From NCBI GenBank assembly GCA_001464715.1, contig LNDT01000032.1:124001-188000 (forward strand): DNA of 64,000 nt, in the 5' to 3' direction. Numbering within the stretch: the stretch's first letter is position 1; each line of letters opens with the position of its first letter. Source of the DNA: Bdellovibrionales bacterium Ga0074137. Lineage in GTDB: Bacteria > Bdellovibrionota > Bdellovibrionia > Bdellovibrionales > JAMPXM01. Positions 34,136 to 43,958 of this stretch are shown here, piece after piece. Below the pieces are notes generated by a model that was given only the letters and a program-made list of their open reading frames with translations, was not told where the DNA came from and searched no databases. Both the position numbers and the translations under genes were made by a program.

Positions 34136-35892
34136 TCACCCTGGCTGATAGCTGCCTCGAGAATTTCTCACGGCGGTTCTTCAAATTATCTCTCATCACA
34201 GCGATGACAACGGCCCTCTTGGTTTTGTCGTTTGGGCCCCGTACCGTCGCTGCGCAAGAGGTGATGAAACATCCGCGCGTTGTCGAGCTCGAAGATCGAC
34301 TCAATGGTGATGCCGCGGCCTACATCAAATCTCGATTTCCAGGTGTACCATTCATGGTGATCGTTCGTGTGGACCCCTTGCGCCGAGACGCACTTTCCGG
34401 AGATGGCGGAGAACGAAGTGAACGTCTTCCGTACTTTGAAGCCCTCGATAATGAAGAAGAAATTCGCGATGAGTGGGACAACCCACAAGTTCCGCTGATG
34501 GCGCTGTTGAATCGCGTTCGCCGAACTTCCGTCCAGATTTCGATTCCTTCGAAGCTGAAAGAAGCCGAAGTCAACGAGATGAAAGATGGTATTTTTAATA
34601 TTCTACACCTGACTCCGGCGCGCGATACCATTGAAATCAGTCGACGAGAGTGGGCGGTCGATGAGGTACCGTGGCTTGGTGTTTATATCGCTGGCGCAGC
34701 TATGTTTTTGTTGCTGGTCGGTTTACTCATCATCAACCGCACCTCAGCCAACCGTATTGCACGAGCGCTGACAGAAATGAAAGTTCAGAATGGCAGTGGC
34801 TCTCAAGGTGTTTCGGCGCCACCACCCATGGGCTTTGAATCCGAAGCTTCGGCGGGTCGATCGGGACAGAATCAAGAAGTCACGTTCAACGACCCAATGA
34901 AAATGAAAGAACTTGCCAGCGGTTTGATTTCGTTTTTGTCGAAATCTCAAAAATTTCCAAACCATCACGACATGTTCACATTGGACCGACTCGGCGTTCA
35001 AGCGCCGGACAAGCTCGGTGCGCTCCTCTTGGAGTTTCCGACGGAAGTACAAGTGGAACTGTTCAAGTACAGTTCTGGAAATCACTGGGTCGAGGCCCTC
35101 AACGAACCTGGCTTTCTCGACTTTGACTGTTTGGAAGCTCTTCAATCCGTTTCACAAAACGTTCGCGACGAGAGATCGCGGAAAGTTTCGAAAGCAGTGC
35201 TTGCGGTTTGGCGCCTGGGGGAACTGCGATCGAAGTTCCTTCGTACGATCTCAAAAGACGAGGCCTTCTGGCTTTTGACGGAAATGCCAAAGTCTATTGG
35301 TGTCGCGGAAGCTCGAAAAGTATTTCCCGGAGCTTGGGGTGCGATTCTGGATCCGAAATTTGAACCCAAAGAAGTCAACGAGAAGCGTCTTTCAGAAATT
35401 CACGATGCGGCGGCAGCGCTCGAGACGCTTCACGATATCGGTATGGTACGAAGCTACCGCGCCGACAAAGAACTGCTTTCTTACGTGAAGTGTGTTGATC
35501 CCTCGGAAGAGCGAGATATTTACGAAGCGGCAAGCGAAGCTTCGATGATTCATAAAATGCGGTCTCCGTTCTATCCGGTTTTCTCTCAATCGGAAGAAGT
35601 CCTAAAAAAATTGGTTTCCAAAAACCCGGTCGATCGTTGGGCTTTGGCTCTTTTCAACGTTATGAAAACCGACCGACAGCTGATCGATCGACATTTTTCG
35701 GATAAGCAAAAGTTTCTTTTGATCGAGCGTTTTAAGCGATTCGATCAGAATTCACCAAGTCTAGAAATGATCGGTACAGCTCGAGAAGCTATCGGAGCGT
35801 CACTTCGTCATACTCTAAAAGAGATGAGTCTGGTGAAAGAAGAAACGTCTGCGCCGGTTCAGGAAAGTGAATCAACCAATGAAGCGGCATAA
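34132..35892 (+). CDS. FliF-like/FliG-like single-span membrane protein
   Basis: The product has 586 residues. A signal peptide (1-41, ending VAAQ) is followed by a periplasmic part (42-179) whose end, ISIPSKLKEAEVNEMKDGI and FNILHLTPARDTIEISR, has the pattern of the FliF ring-building segment just before its second membrane helix. One membrane helix (180-202, WLGVYIAGAAMFLLLVGLL) leads to a 380-residue cytoplasmic part. Its last third (VSKNPVDRWALALFNVMK, FSDKQKFLLIERFKRF, IGTAREAIGASL) resembles the FliG C-terminal torque domain with its alternating charges. It overlaps motB by 4 nt. It could be a rotor-like partner for this MotAB pair. The FliF and FliG likenesses are by eye. Confidence 0.65.
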   Translation: MITLADSCLENFSRRFFKLSLITAMTTALLVLSFGPRTVAAQEVMKHPRVVELEDRLNGDAAAYIKSRFPGVPFMVIVRVDPLRRDALSGDGGERSERLPYFEALDNEEEIRDEWDNPQVPLMALLNRVRRTSVQISIPSKLKEAEVNEMKDGIFNILHLTPARDTIEISRREWAVDEVPWLGVYIAGAAMFLLLVGLLIINRTSANRIARALTEMKVQNGSGSQGVSAPPPMGFESEASAGRSGQNQEVTFNDPMKMKELASGLISFLSKSQKFPNHHDMFTLDRLGVQAPDKLGALLLEFPTEVQVELFKYSSGNHWVEALNEPGFLDFDCLEALQSVSQNVRDERSRKVSKAVLAVWRLGELRSKFLRTISKDEAFWLLTEMPKSIGVAEARKVFPGAWGAILDPKFEPKEVNEKRLSEIHDAAAALETLHDIGMVRSYRADKELLSYVKCVDPSEERDIYEAASEASMIHKMRSPFYPVFSQSEEVLKKLVSKNPVDRWALALFNVMKTDRQLIDRHFSDKQKFLLIERFKRFDQNSPSLEMIGTAREAIGASLRHTLKEMSLVKEETSAPVQESESTNEAA

Positions 35893-36442
35893 GACGATTG
35901 CAGCGTGTATCATCGCGCTGCTTTCTTTCTCCACCACGGCAAAAGCTGGGAAACTTGTTGTTTCCGGCGGCGCCTATTCTTTTTCGGCAGAGAATGCGAG
36001 TAACAAAGTTTCGGCGACGCTTTCGGGTCTCGGATCGTATCAAGTCGCTTACCGGCAGCCGTTTTACGAGAAGTTCGAATTGGACTTCGGATTTTCTCTT
36101 TTGGCGACAGACATTATCGGTGGAGATCTATCTTTTGGAATCGACATTGGCGCTAATTACTACTTTCTCACCGGTTCTGGCGAGATCAAGTCTGATTCTG
36201 ATCTTGGCGTCGTTGTTCTTAACGATCAATGGCGACCTTTCGTCGGTGTGAGTTTTAATCAGCGTAATTTTCAGTCGACGAGTTCGCAGTATGCGGGCTT
36301 CGGCGTAAAAGGTGGAACCGAGTACCAACTGAACGATGAATTCGCGCTGCACGGAACAGTCCGTTACCTTTTGTTGGGTGGCCCGAACAAATCGTCCGCA
36401 ACTCAGATCGATTTACTCAGTGGAATTGTGGTTCAGTTTTAA
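35879..36442 (+). CDS. Small exported outer-membrane barrel protein
   Basis: The product has 187 residues from the ATG at 35879, overlapping the FliF/FliG-like gene by 14 nt. The signal peptide is TIAACIIALLSFSTTAKA. The mature protein is a series of beta-strands (LVVSGGAYSFSAE, YQVAYRQPF, FELDFGFSLLATD, GIDIGANYYFL, WRPFVGVSFNQR, AGFGVKGGTEYQL, ALHGTVRYLLLG) and ends IVVQF, an outer-membrane insertion signal. About eight strands fit an OmpA/OmpW-size barrel. Its position in the stator operon suggests an outer-membrane part of the same machine. Confidence 0.75.
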   Translation: MKRHKTIAACIIALLSFSTTAKAGKLVVSGGAYSFSAENASNKVSATLSGLGSYQVAYRQPFYEKFELDFGFSLLATDIIGGDLSFGIDIGANYYFLTGSGEIKSDSDLGVVVLNDQWRPFVGVSFNQRNFQSTSSQYAGFGVKGGTEYQLNDEFALHGTVRYLLLGGPNKSSATQIDLLSGIVVQF

Positions 36443-36460
36443 ACAGTCGTGTGGGGACGT

Positions 36461-39400
36461 ATGAACGTTGAAAAACTAATAGGAGCTCTGCTCTCGCTCA
36501 CGCTTCTCTCTGGTTGTACCTCCGGGTCGACAGCCTTCAGCGATATTATAGGTTCCGCCGATGGCGGCACTGGAACAGCAAGTATTGCGATCAACTCGTT
36601 TTCCCCTGCTTCGAGCGCTTTCACGATCAAGTCGGATGCCTCACAGCCTTTTTTAGTTTCAGCTGTTGGCAAAGGGACTCTTGCCTACGTCTGGACTCTT
36701 GATGACGTCGAGATCGGTGCTAATCTTCCAAACTTCACATTGAACGCAAGTGCTTTGACGATTGGGAATCGAACTTTGAAAGTCACCATTCGTGACGAAG
36801 TTGGATCTGTCAGTCAAACATGGGATGTCAAAATCAACGGAACGCCGGTCATTGGTACGGTAACGCCGAATCTAACGACGGTTCTCCTTCGTCGTCTGAC
36901 GACTTTGAATTACTCAGTTTCAGTCACAGACCCCAACACCGACACGCTCACCTATGTTTGGAAGTTGAATGGACAAGAGGGTGTGTTGACCTCAAGTACC
37001 GGCACTCAGGCTTGGACCCCGGAGCTTACAGAGGTCGGCAATCACACTGTGAGTGTTGATATCTTTGATGGACCCGCATCCGATGCGGGAACTTATAAGG
37101 TGACTCGGTCTTGGACGACACGCGTGAATAACTTTAGCATTCCGTGCAATCGACTGGACAACGATGCGCAGACTAACAAGACGTGCGTTTTTGTCGGTCT
37201 TCCAGGGATCGGCGATGGTTTGGATCCCGACTCGAATCCTGCCGACTTTCTCATTCGTCCCGCAGCATTGAAATTCACACCTCAAGGAAATCTGTTTATT
37301 GCCGACGACGAAAATCATGTCGTATGGCTCTGGAATCGCTACACGTCTCCGTCGATGACGGTGGGTGGCGTTGTGGTTCCGCTCAATCAAATGAAAGTCG
37401 TCGCGGGCGCAGGCTATGGATCGTCCTTGAACACCTCAAGCAATCGAGCCTTGCGGCAGTTTTTTAATAGTCCACACGGACTTGAATGGGATGGAACGTC
37501 TCTCTACATTTCAGATGCTTCCAACAACCGAGTTGTTCGAGTCAATACGGCGGGAGATCTTGAAACTGTCAATACGGCGGGTTGTAACTCTCCTCGTGGT
37601 CTCGCGCTGTCGGGAACTCAGCTTTACATTGCGTGCTCTTCGTCTCACGTCATTCGAGTTGTTAATACTACGACTCTCGTGGGAGCGACTTTCGCTGGTA
37701 CTGGCGCCGCCGGTGATCCAACTTCGACGAATCAAGGTACTTTCACGGATGCCACTCAAGGCCGTTTGCGAACGCCCTATGGGCTTGCGCTGGACAGCGC
37801 GGGTGATTTGTATCTCTCGGAATTCGATGGATGCCGAGTTCGGGTCTACAATATCAATACACCTGGAGCGAAGCAGATCTACGGCGCTGGCTGGACAGTG
37901 GATCAGAATAACCAACGAATTATTCTTGGTACGTCAGGCGCCGCGCAGTGCGGAACCTACACCGTTGGTGAAGCGGTGAATCTTTCCGTTGCGGCCGATG
38001 CGCGCGTCCGAAATTTGCGGTTGATCAATTTTGCTCCCTCAGGCCAGCTACTTTTGACCGGTCAGAACATGGACCGAGTCATCGCATTAAATTTCAATTC
38101 GGGTTCATCGTCATTTCTGGGTCAAACGATCGCCGGCTATTCGATCAACACTTTGATAGGTAGCGGGGCGACAGCTTATAGCGGCGAAGGACAGCTCGCG
38201 CGAGTGACAAATCTTAGTCACGTTTTTGATTCGGTTGTCGATCCGATCACGAACGACCATTTCGTTGCGTCGAGAGATCAGCGACGGTTACGAAGAATCA
38301 ACGGAACGACATTTCGAGCCTCTCTTCAGGCTGGAAATGGTTCGTATCGAAACCTCTTTAACACCGGTCAAGGGACGGTGGAGGCAAGCGCTGAGAAACT
38401 GAACCAGCCGCGAGGTTTTGTGCATGACGCCGTGAGCGGCCAAGTTTTCATTGCAGACAGTGCCAACTTTCGGATTCGAGTCCTCAATCGGTTTGGCGAA
38501 GTCACGCAAGCGGTGGGAACCGGCGTTCTGGGCGCTGGTGGCGAAGAGGATGAGCTTCCGACGAACACCACAATGAATCAACCGCGCGGACTTGCAGTGA
38601 CGCATTCAACGGCGACCTTTGGTGGTCATCTTGTTTGGGCTGATTCACAAAACCACCGCGTTCGAATCTGGAATCGAGAAGGGGTGTCGCGCCTGCTGTT
38701 TGGTGTGACTGTTCCCGGGGGTATGGTTGCCACCATCGGCGGCAATGGTTCCGCAGGAACTTTGACCACCGGACAAGCCACTTCAGGCGCTGCGTTTAAC
38801 GAGCCGTCGGGTGTCGCTTACGACGGCACAAACTTGTACGTCGCCGACCGAAACAACCACTGCATCAAGCGGATATCTGCGTCCGGAGCTCTAACCGTTG
38901 CCGGCGGTACGTGCGGATCAACAGGAAATGTCAACGGCGACGTCGGTACGGCGCGAATGACGAATCCCGAGGGCCTTGCCTATTACTCGCACGGTGGCCA
39001 CACCGGAATTCTTGTCGCGGCCCAAGGTAATACTCGAGTGAAGTTTATGAGGATCGCGGGTCCTTCGACCTTGTTGTTCGGTACAGCGATTCCCGTTGGT
39101 GACACAAACACCGTTGCTTGCGGTGGTACTTTCCATACCGAAGGCGTGGGCGCAGGCTTGATACCATGCAGTGGCGTTTACGAAGTCGCTTCCAGCGGAA
39201 GCAAGTTTTGCTTTGTGAACAACGGATACCACAACGTTCGCTGCGTCGATCCGACCGGTGCCACGACGACGGCGATCGGCGCGGTTCAAGGTATCGATGA
39301 TTCGACGACGCTATTCTTTCCGAAGGCTCCATTCTCGAGCGTTGGATTTGATAGTACGGCCACTTTTCCGAACTACAATTCACAAGATGGGGTCACCGCG

Positions 39401-39559
39401 TTCTTCTTGCCGGTGCCATTGTCGACGGTGGCCGACCAGCCGTCGAACACCCAAGATCTTGGATCTCTGGTCTTTCCTCGAACTGTTTACATGCTTGATG
39501 ACCGAACGCTCTTGGTCGGGGATCTCATAGGTACGGTTCGAAAAGTGAAGCTTCCCTGA
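36461..39559 (+). CDS. Giant NHL-repeat lipoprotein
   Basis: The product has 1032 residues. The ATG at 36461 follows a G-rich ribosome-binding site and opens a lipoprotein signal with lipobox LLSGC (Cys19). Residues about 40-225 are two Ig/PKD-like domains (TLAYVWTLDDVEIG, LTYVWKLNGQEG). The rest holds at least ten NHL-type beta-propeller repeats, recognisable by LxxPxGLAxD, LYISDASNNRVVRV, VFIADSANFRIRVLN, LVWADSQNHRVRIWN and LYVADRNNHCIKRIS. Such propellers bind protein or carbohydrate. It ends the stator operon, 18 nt after the barrel gene, and may be its surface-exposed adhesive or sensory component. It converges on a beta-helix lipoprotein. Confidence 0.87.
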   Translation: MNVEKLIGALLSLTLLSGCTSGSTAFSDIIGSADGGTGTASIAINSFSPASSAFTIKSDASQPFLVSAVGKGTLAYVWTLDDVEIGANLPNFTLNASALTIGNRTLKVTIRDEVGSVSQTWDVKINGTPVIGTVTPNLTTVLLRRLTTLNYSVSVTDPNTDTLTYVWKLNGQEGVLTSSTGTQAWTPELTEVGNHTVSVDIFDGPASDAGTYKVTRSWTTRVNNFSIPCNRLDNDAQTNKTCVFVGLPGIGDGLDPDSNPADFLIRPAALKFTPQGNLFIADDENHVVWLWNRYTSPSMTVGGVVVPLNQMKVVAGAGYGSSLNTSSNRALRQFFNSPHGLEWDGTSLYISDASNNRVVRVNTAGDLETVNTAGCNSPRGLALSGTQLYIACSSSHVIRVVNTTTLVGATFAGTGAAGDPTSTNQGTFTDATQGRLRTPYGLALDSAGDLYLSEFDGCRVRVYNINTPGAKQIYGAGWTVDQNNQRIILGTSGAAQCGTYTVGEAVNLSVAADARVRNLRLINFAPSGQLLLTGQNMDRVIALNFNSGSSSFLGQTIAGYSINTLIGSGATAYSGEGQLARVTNLSHVFDSVVDPITNDHFVASRDQRRLRRINGTTFRASLQAGNGSYRNLFNTGQGTVEASAEKLNQPRGFVHDAVSGQVFIADSANFRIRVLNRFGEVTQAVGTGVLGAGGEEDELPTNTTMNQPRGLAVTHSTATFGGHLVWADSQNHRVRIWNREGVSRLLFGVTVPGGMVATIGGNGSAGTLTTGQATSGAAFNEPSGVAYDGTNLYVADRNNHCIKRISASGALTVAGGTCGSTGNVNGDVGTARMTNPEGLAYYSHGGHTGILVAAQGNTRVKFMRIAGPSTLLFGTAIPVGDTNTVACGGTFHTEGVGAGLIPCSGVYEVASSGSKFCFVNNGYHNVRCVDPTGATTTAIGAVQGIDDSTTLFFPKAPFSSVGFDSTATFPNYNSQDGVTAFFLPVPLSTVADQPSNTQDLGSLVFPRTVYMLDDRTLLVGDLIGTVRKVKLP

Positions 39560-39570
39560 CCCTTGCGGAT

Positions 39571-41994
39571 CTAAGTCTCTGGATAGTAGTAGATTTTGAT
39601 GTTCGTTAAGTTCGTTCCGTTTTGAAATTCGCAACTTTGAAGGGGAAGATTCTCGTCGCCTTGATAGGCGCCGATGTGGGGTTTGAAGATACAAGCCTCG
39701 CCGCTTTGGCAAAGTCCATTGTCGTTTCCGATCAAATCATTCGGAATTTCCATCGCGTTTCTAAGTGCGTAACTGAAGTAAATATCAAAGGACTCGGTTC
39801 CGTTGATGCTGGCAGGGCAAGCTGCTCCGTTGGTCGGAGTGCCGTTCACGAAACGGGCCTCTGTAGCCGTCGAGGTCAGCGAAAAATCAAAAATATTACA
39901 TGTGTCCGCGCCACTGCAACGTCCCCGAGCCGCGAGATTCTTTGTCCAAAGTCGGAAGCGCGAGGAAAAGTTTCTCCAATCGGTCAAAGCTGCGAAAGTA
40001 CTTACGCCTGTCGCATGCGTATTGGCCGTATCGGCAACTACGCCAGTCCAATAAGCACTTGTGTCCGTGGTTGTAAGTCTGGTCGCAGTACTTGCCCCCG
40101 CATTGTCACAAGCAGCCCCGCTAAGACCTGGGCTTGCGCCCGCACTGGTGAAAGAGCAACTGGCGGTATTGCCATCAAGAATAAGTTTGCCGGTCCAAAG
40201 GAGATCAGTGCTTCCGCTTGTGATGGAAACAGCCAGCGCGTTGTTTCGGAAAATATTATTTGATACAGTCCATTCCTCAGCACCATTAAACAGAATTCCG
40301 GTTCCATTGTTTGAAACTACATTGCTCTCGAAAAAGCTTCTACCGCTGACCCCATTGGCCCGCATCACGGCGCCGGCCCCTGTGTTGTTGGCCATGAAGT
40401 TTCCGCTAAAATAGTTACTGTCAGTGCTTGAACCGGCGTCGAGTCCGTCTCCACCGTTGTTCGAAACTATGGAGTTCTGTACTGTGTTGTCTTGAGAGAT
40501 TCCAAAACGCGCGCCGGAGCCTACATTGTTGAAGATTTTAGAATTGAGAACTGTTTTGTAGTATCCTGAACCATCGAAGCCGTGGCCTCCAGAGTTTTCA
40601 ACTGTCAAGCGATTGAAGGAACTGAACCATGCGCTTGTTCCTGACCAGACACCGTAAACGCTTCCACCTGAAACGTGCAAATTATTGTAGAACCCATAAT
40701 ATCCACTGACCTGTCGAATTCCAACGACACCCGACGTTTTAATGTAGGTATCGGTCATTTTAAAATAACCGGCCTCAATGTAGGCACCGTAAGAACTTGC
40801 ATGGGTTGTCGTGATTTCAGAATTATGAACCCGGAAGTTATTTACGGCCGATGTGAAGCTTGATCCCGTTCCGACATAGATGGCGCGCGCTGAAAGCGTA
40901 TAATTGATTTTGGCCTCAATCCATCCACCTGCGTATCCGCCCGCAATCATACAAACAGATTGCGCGCCTCCGAACATAGTTTGGCAATCGATGGCGCCGA
41001 GGGACGCTGTGTTTGAAATCACAGTGTTGGTTCCAAGCGTAACAAGAGCAACTTTCGTAGCGTCCATTTGAATGCCGCGCGTGGCCGCTGATGCCGATAC
41101 CGTGTATATCGTGCCGGAAGTGTTTAAGCTTAAGACGGCATCGGCAGCGCCGCTATTCAATGTGAGCGGCGTGACTGGGTTCGTCCACCATGTGCTTGAG
41201 AGAGTGCTCTCAGCCACAGTGATCCCACTTTTTTTGATAGCCACGCTGTTGGATTTAAACGAGTTCGAATTCAAAAGATCGCGAAGACCTTTTCCGTCTT
41301 TGAAACCCAGCGAATAGAAAAATGTTTGGCTTCCTTCGTCGCTACAAGCCCAGCGAAAAGCCGTCAAAGTTTCTTCGACCGAAAGGCCGTCACAGTTTGC
41401 CGTATCAGGCAGCACGACTTTGCGTATTTCACCACCGTGAAAATTAATCGATGAAGAAAGGTCGGTTCGATCTTCTTGCTCATGAATTTTCTTGGTCGTG
41501 ACCCGTGGAAGATAATCCATGAAGTTTGCGCCGTTGATCGGAAAAGCCGCAGCAACTGTGACGTCAAGTTTCACCACATCAAAGAGATCCGTTTGAAGTT
41601 CGGGGCCATCATCGATGTAAAACCGCAGTGTGTAACCAGTCGCGGGAAGATCCAGTCCCAGAGCGCCGAAGTCAGCGATACCGCCAACAGTTGTTACTTC
41701 AAGATCTCCAAAAAGTTCTGCAAGACCCGTTGGGTCATCGACGATCTCGGCTTTAATGACGACAGGCTCTAAAACGAGGCTTCCGCTCTCGTCGTAAACT
41801 TCTATTTTTAAACCTGTGTCGAGAGCGCTTAGCGCGAAAGCCGAAGTCGGAGTGTTGACGATTTCGAGTGTGAACGAAGAAGGTGATGACGAAATGACTT
41901 TTGATCGCAAAGCGACGAAGCGCTCGGCCACTTCACAGCCCGAGAGGCCGACCGCCAAAATTATGAATCCTATAAACAGTCGAACTTTGCGCAT
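39571..41994 (-). CDS. Beta-helix lipoprotein, paralogue A
   Basis: The product has 807 residues. The lipoprotein signal is MRKVRLFIGF...VGLSGC with lipidated Cys20. An Ig-like N-terminal domain follows (FTLEIVNTPTSAFALSALD, LFGDLEVTTVGGIADFG). Residues about 330-640 are a right-handed parallel beta-helix with Asn-rich turns (TVQNSIVSNNGGDG, NYFSGNFMANNTG, WTVSNNIFRNN), the fold of pectate lyases, NosD and many adhesins. The C-terminus has several Cys (ARGRCSGADTCNIFD, NGLCQSGEACIFKPHIG) and ends YYYPET. The same-length paralogue B lies 6776 nt downstream on the same strand. It is probably surface-exposed; ligand unknown. Confidence 0.87.
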   Translation of the reverse strand: MRKVRLFIGFIILAVGLSGCEVAERFVALRSKVISSSPSSFTLEIVNTPTSAFALSALDTGLKIEVYDESGSLVLEPVVIKAEIVDDPTGLAELFGDLEVTTVGGIADFGALGLDLPATGYTLRFYIDDGPELQTDLFDVVKLDVTVAAAFPINGANFMDYLPRVTTKKIHEQEDRTDLSSSINFHGGEIRKVVLPDTANCDGLSVEETLTAFRWACSDEGSQTFFYSLGFKDGKGLRDLLNSNSFKSNSVAIKKSGITVAESTLSSTWWTNPVTPLTLNSGAADAVLSLNTSGTIYTVSASAATRGIQMDATKVALVTLGTNTVISNTASLGAIDCQTMFGGAQSVCMIAGGYAGGWIEAKINYTLSARAIYVGTGSSFTSAVNNFRVHNSEITTTHASSYGAYIEAGYFKMTDTYIKTSGVVGIRQVSGYYGFYNNLHVSGGSVYGVWSGTSAWFSSFNRLTVENSGGHGFDGSGYYKTVLNSKIFNNVGSGARFGISQDNTVQNSIVSNNGGDGLDAGSSTDSNYFSGNFMANNTGAGAVMRANGVSGRSFFESNVVSNNGTGILFNGAEEWTVSNNIFRNNALAVSITSGSTDLLWTGKLILDGNTASCSFTSAGASPGLSGAACDNAGASTATRLTTTDTSAYWTGVVADTANTHATGVSTFAALTDWRNFSSRFRLWTKNLAARGRCSGADTCNIFDFSLTSTATEARFVNGTPTNGAACPASINGTESFDIYFSYALRNAMEIPNDLIGNDNGLCQSGEACIFKPHIGAYQGDENLPLQSCEFQNGTNLTNIKIYYYPET

Positions 41995-42167
41995 ACGTAC
42001 CTCGGTCGAGTCTGCTGTTACAGACTTATCGGCCGATTCGTACGAAATCTTTAGGTCCAGTGGATCGACTTAGCTGAGTATTATTAAGTACTTATGGCGT
42101 TTTATCAGTTTGAGACATGCTTGGTCCGTCGAAGCGTTACCGGACCAAAGGTTAGGTTCTTTTCAAG

Positions 42168-42635
42168 CTATTCGACCACGTTGATGATGGCTTTTCCATC
42201 GAAGGACCAGGCTCCTGAAGCGTTGTCGCCACCATTGCTCGACAAAATCAACGGACGTTCAATGACCACCAGTTTCTTCTTTTCTACGGGCCACTGAAGT
42301 GAGGCGTCGGCGCCAGCATCGTCATCGCCGACACTCATACCGATTGTGATGAGTCCTGACTTACTGATCGCGAGGTATCCGTCGCCGATATTCGTTTTGT
42401 AAGGAAGTTTCCCGGAATCGATCGAAATCGATTTCGAATAGATAGTTTCATCTATCTTTTCCGTCATGGTCCAACCGGACGCTTTTAGTTCTTCGTCTTC
42501 GATGTCTCGGGTGGTGTCGCCGGACATTTTGAATTCGGCCTCAACTTGAATCGTGGTCGCCGTTGCGACAGCAGTGAAACCTGTTAGACCGATGAGAAGT
42601 GTAGTCAGCGACATGATGAGAGTGTTTCGTAGCAC
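42168..42635 (-). CDS. Small exported protein of unknown function
   Basis: The product has 155 residues with a signal peptide (SLTTLLIGLTGFTAVATA, mature from about TTIQVEAEF). The mature part is acidic (DTTRDIEDEELKAS, GDDDAGADAS) and of beta type (SISIDSGKLPY, YLAISKSGLITIGMS, KLVVIERPLILSS). There are no Cys and no motif I know. It lies alone behind the beta-helix paralogue A promoter region. Periplasmic or secreted location is inferred. Confidence 0.65.
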   Translation of the reverse strand: MLRNTLIMSLTTLLIGLTGFTAVATATTIQVEAEFKMSGDTTRDIEDEELKASGWTMTEKIDETIYSKSISIDSGKLPYKTNIGDGYLAISKSGLITIGMSVGDDDAGADASLQWPVEKKKLVVIERPLILSSNGGDNASGAWSFDGKAIINVVE

Positions 42636-42804
42636 TTTAAAGCCCCTTGATTCGATTTTTTTGAGAGCCTCGAACTAACATCGCGTATCTGGGAATCAAA
42701 GAGTCTTAAGCTATGAACGTTTTTTCATCGGTTGTGGAAATCTTGTGCGACCGTTTATGATTAAAATCTATGAATCTGGCGGATTAGTGAATCCGGAGGA
42801 CCCA

Positions 42805-43368
42805 ATGACGAACAAAATGCCAAACCAAATAACAGAACAGATAGTTCTAGATTTCTGGTTTCAAGAGCTCGGCGCAAAGAAGTGGTTCGCCGTGTCCGAA
42901 GAAATCGATAGTTCGATCCGCGAGCGATTTTCGATCGCGCACGAGATGGCCGTGCAAGGCGATCTATTATTATGGCGAACTCGGGCTCGTGGAGCTTTGG
43001 CTGAAATCATCGTCCTTGATCAATTTTCGCGAAACATGTTTAGGAATCAAGCCAAAGCCTTTGCTTCCGATGAGATGGCTCTGACCCTCGCCCAAGAAGC
43101 TGTCACAAAAGGATTGGACCGAGAGTTGGTCGTGGCCGAGCGTAGGTTCATATACATGCCGTACATGCACAGCGAGTCGCTGAAGATTCATGAGGAAGCG
43201 GTTCAGCTTTTTTCTCAGCCGAGTCTTGAGGAAAATTTGAAATTTGAATTGAGGCACAAAGAGATCATCGAGAAATTCGGACGCTACCCACATCGGAACA
43301 AGATTCTAGGTCGGATATCCACGCCTGAAGAAATCGAGTTTCTAAAAACTCCGGGATCAAGTTTTTGA
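42805..43368 (+). CDS. DUF924 family protein
   Basis: The product has 187 residues from the ATG at 42805 (MTNKMPNQ), preceded by GGAGGA at 5-nt spacing; the frame is open to 42745. The family marks are IVLDFWFQELGAKKWF, EIIVLDQFSRNMFRNQAKAF, RRFIYMPYMHSESL and FGRYPHRNKILGR. DUF924 proteins are all-helical, TPR-like in fold, and widespread in proteobacteria without a proven function. No signal peptide. It converges on a small exported protein gene 8 nt away. Confidence 0.92.
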   Translation: MTNKMPNQITEQIVLDFWFQELGAKKWFAVSEEIDSSIRERFSIAHEMAVQGDLLLWRTRARGALAEIIVLDQFSRNMFRNQAKAFASDEMALTLAQEAVTKGLDRELVVAERRFIYMPYMHSESLKIHEEAVQLFSQPSLEENLKFELRHKEIIEKFGRYPHRNKILGRISTPEEIEFLKTPGSSF

Positions 43369-43376
43369 CTCTATTT

Positions 43377-43847
43377 TTACTGGCGGTAGCAGGTTTCGTG
43401 AACCGTATCGCCGTTGATATTGATACTGATATCGTAAAGGTCTCCCTCTGGAGTCAGGCTCAAAATCTCAGAGAATTTAATCGGTTTTGGTTTATCAAGG
43501 GCTGTAAGTCCCGTCACAGTGAGGGCGGTTGAATCGCAGGACGCTGTGACTTTTAAAAGGTCGCCAGACACTTCATCGATGACATCTTGTTCATTGCCGT
43601 CCGTCGTAAAAGTGAATCCCGAAAAAGCCTTTCCGTTCGTTAGGCTTGCTCCCATCTTGTACTGCCAAGTGCCGTCGGGACGAGGAGTCTGCGCGAAGGT
43701 GTAATACATGTCCGGGTGGGCCGTGTTGGCGTTACAGAAATATGTGCCCGACAGATCGGGGCAGGCCTGGGCGGCGGTGGCATTCAAAGCCGTCGTGGCT
43801 AAAAGTCCGATGACCATCTGAAGCGTCGTGAGAGTTTTCATTTTCAA
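43377..43847 (-). CDS. Small exported Cys-containing protein
   Basis: The product has 156 residues with a signal peptide (LQMVIGLLATTALNATAAQA). The mature protein starts CPDLSGTYFCNANT and ends DTVHETCYRQ, with Cys also at about 103, so two disulphides are likely. The beta-rich centre (YYTFAQTPRPDGTWQYKMG, GFTFTTDGNEQD) resembles small lipocalin-like periplasmic folds, but I cannot assign a family. Start could be either of two Met at residues 1 and 3. Confidence 0.62.
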   Translation of the reverse strand: MKMKTLTTLQMVIGLLATTALNATAAQACPDLSGTYFCNANTAHPDMYYTFAQTPRPDGTWQYKMGASLTNGKAFSGFTFTTDGNEQDVIDEVSGDLLKVTASCDSTALTVTGLTALDKPKPIKFSEILSLTPEGDLYDISININGDTVHETCYRQ

Positions 43848-43958
43848 GATCCTCCGACACTAGCTTTTGAAATATTTCGGAAGAAGTAAACTTGCTTCGG
43901 TGTTTCGTGACGCGCAGATCCAGGGGCCGACGGCGAATTTTTTGGAGAATGTCGGTTT

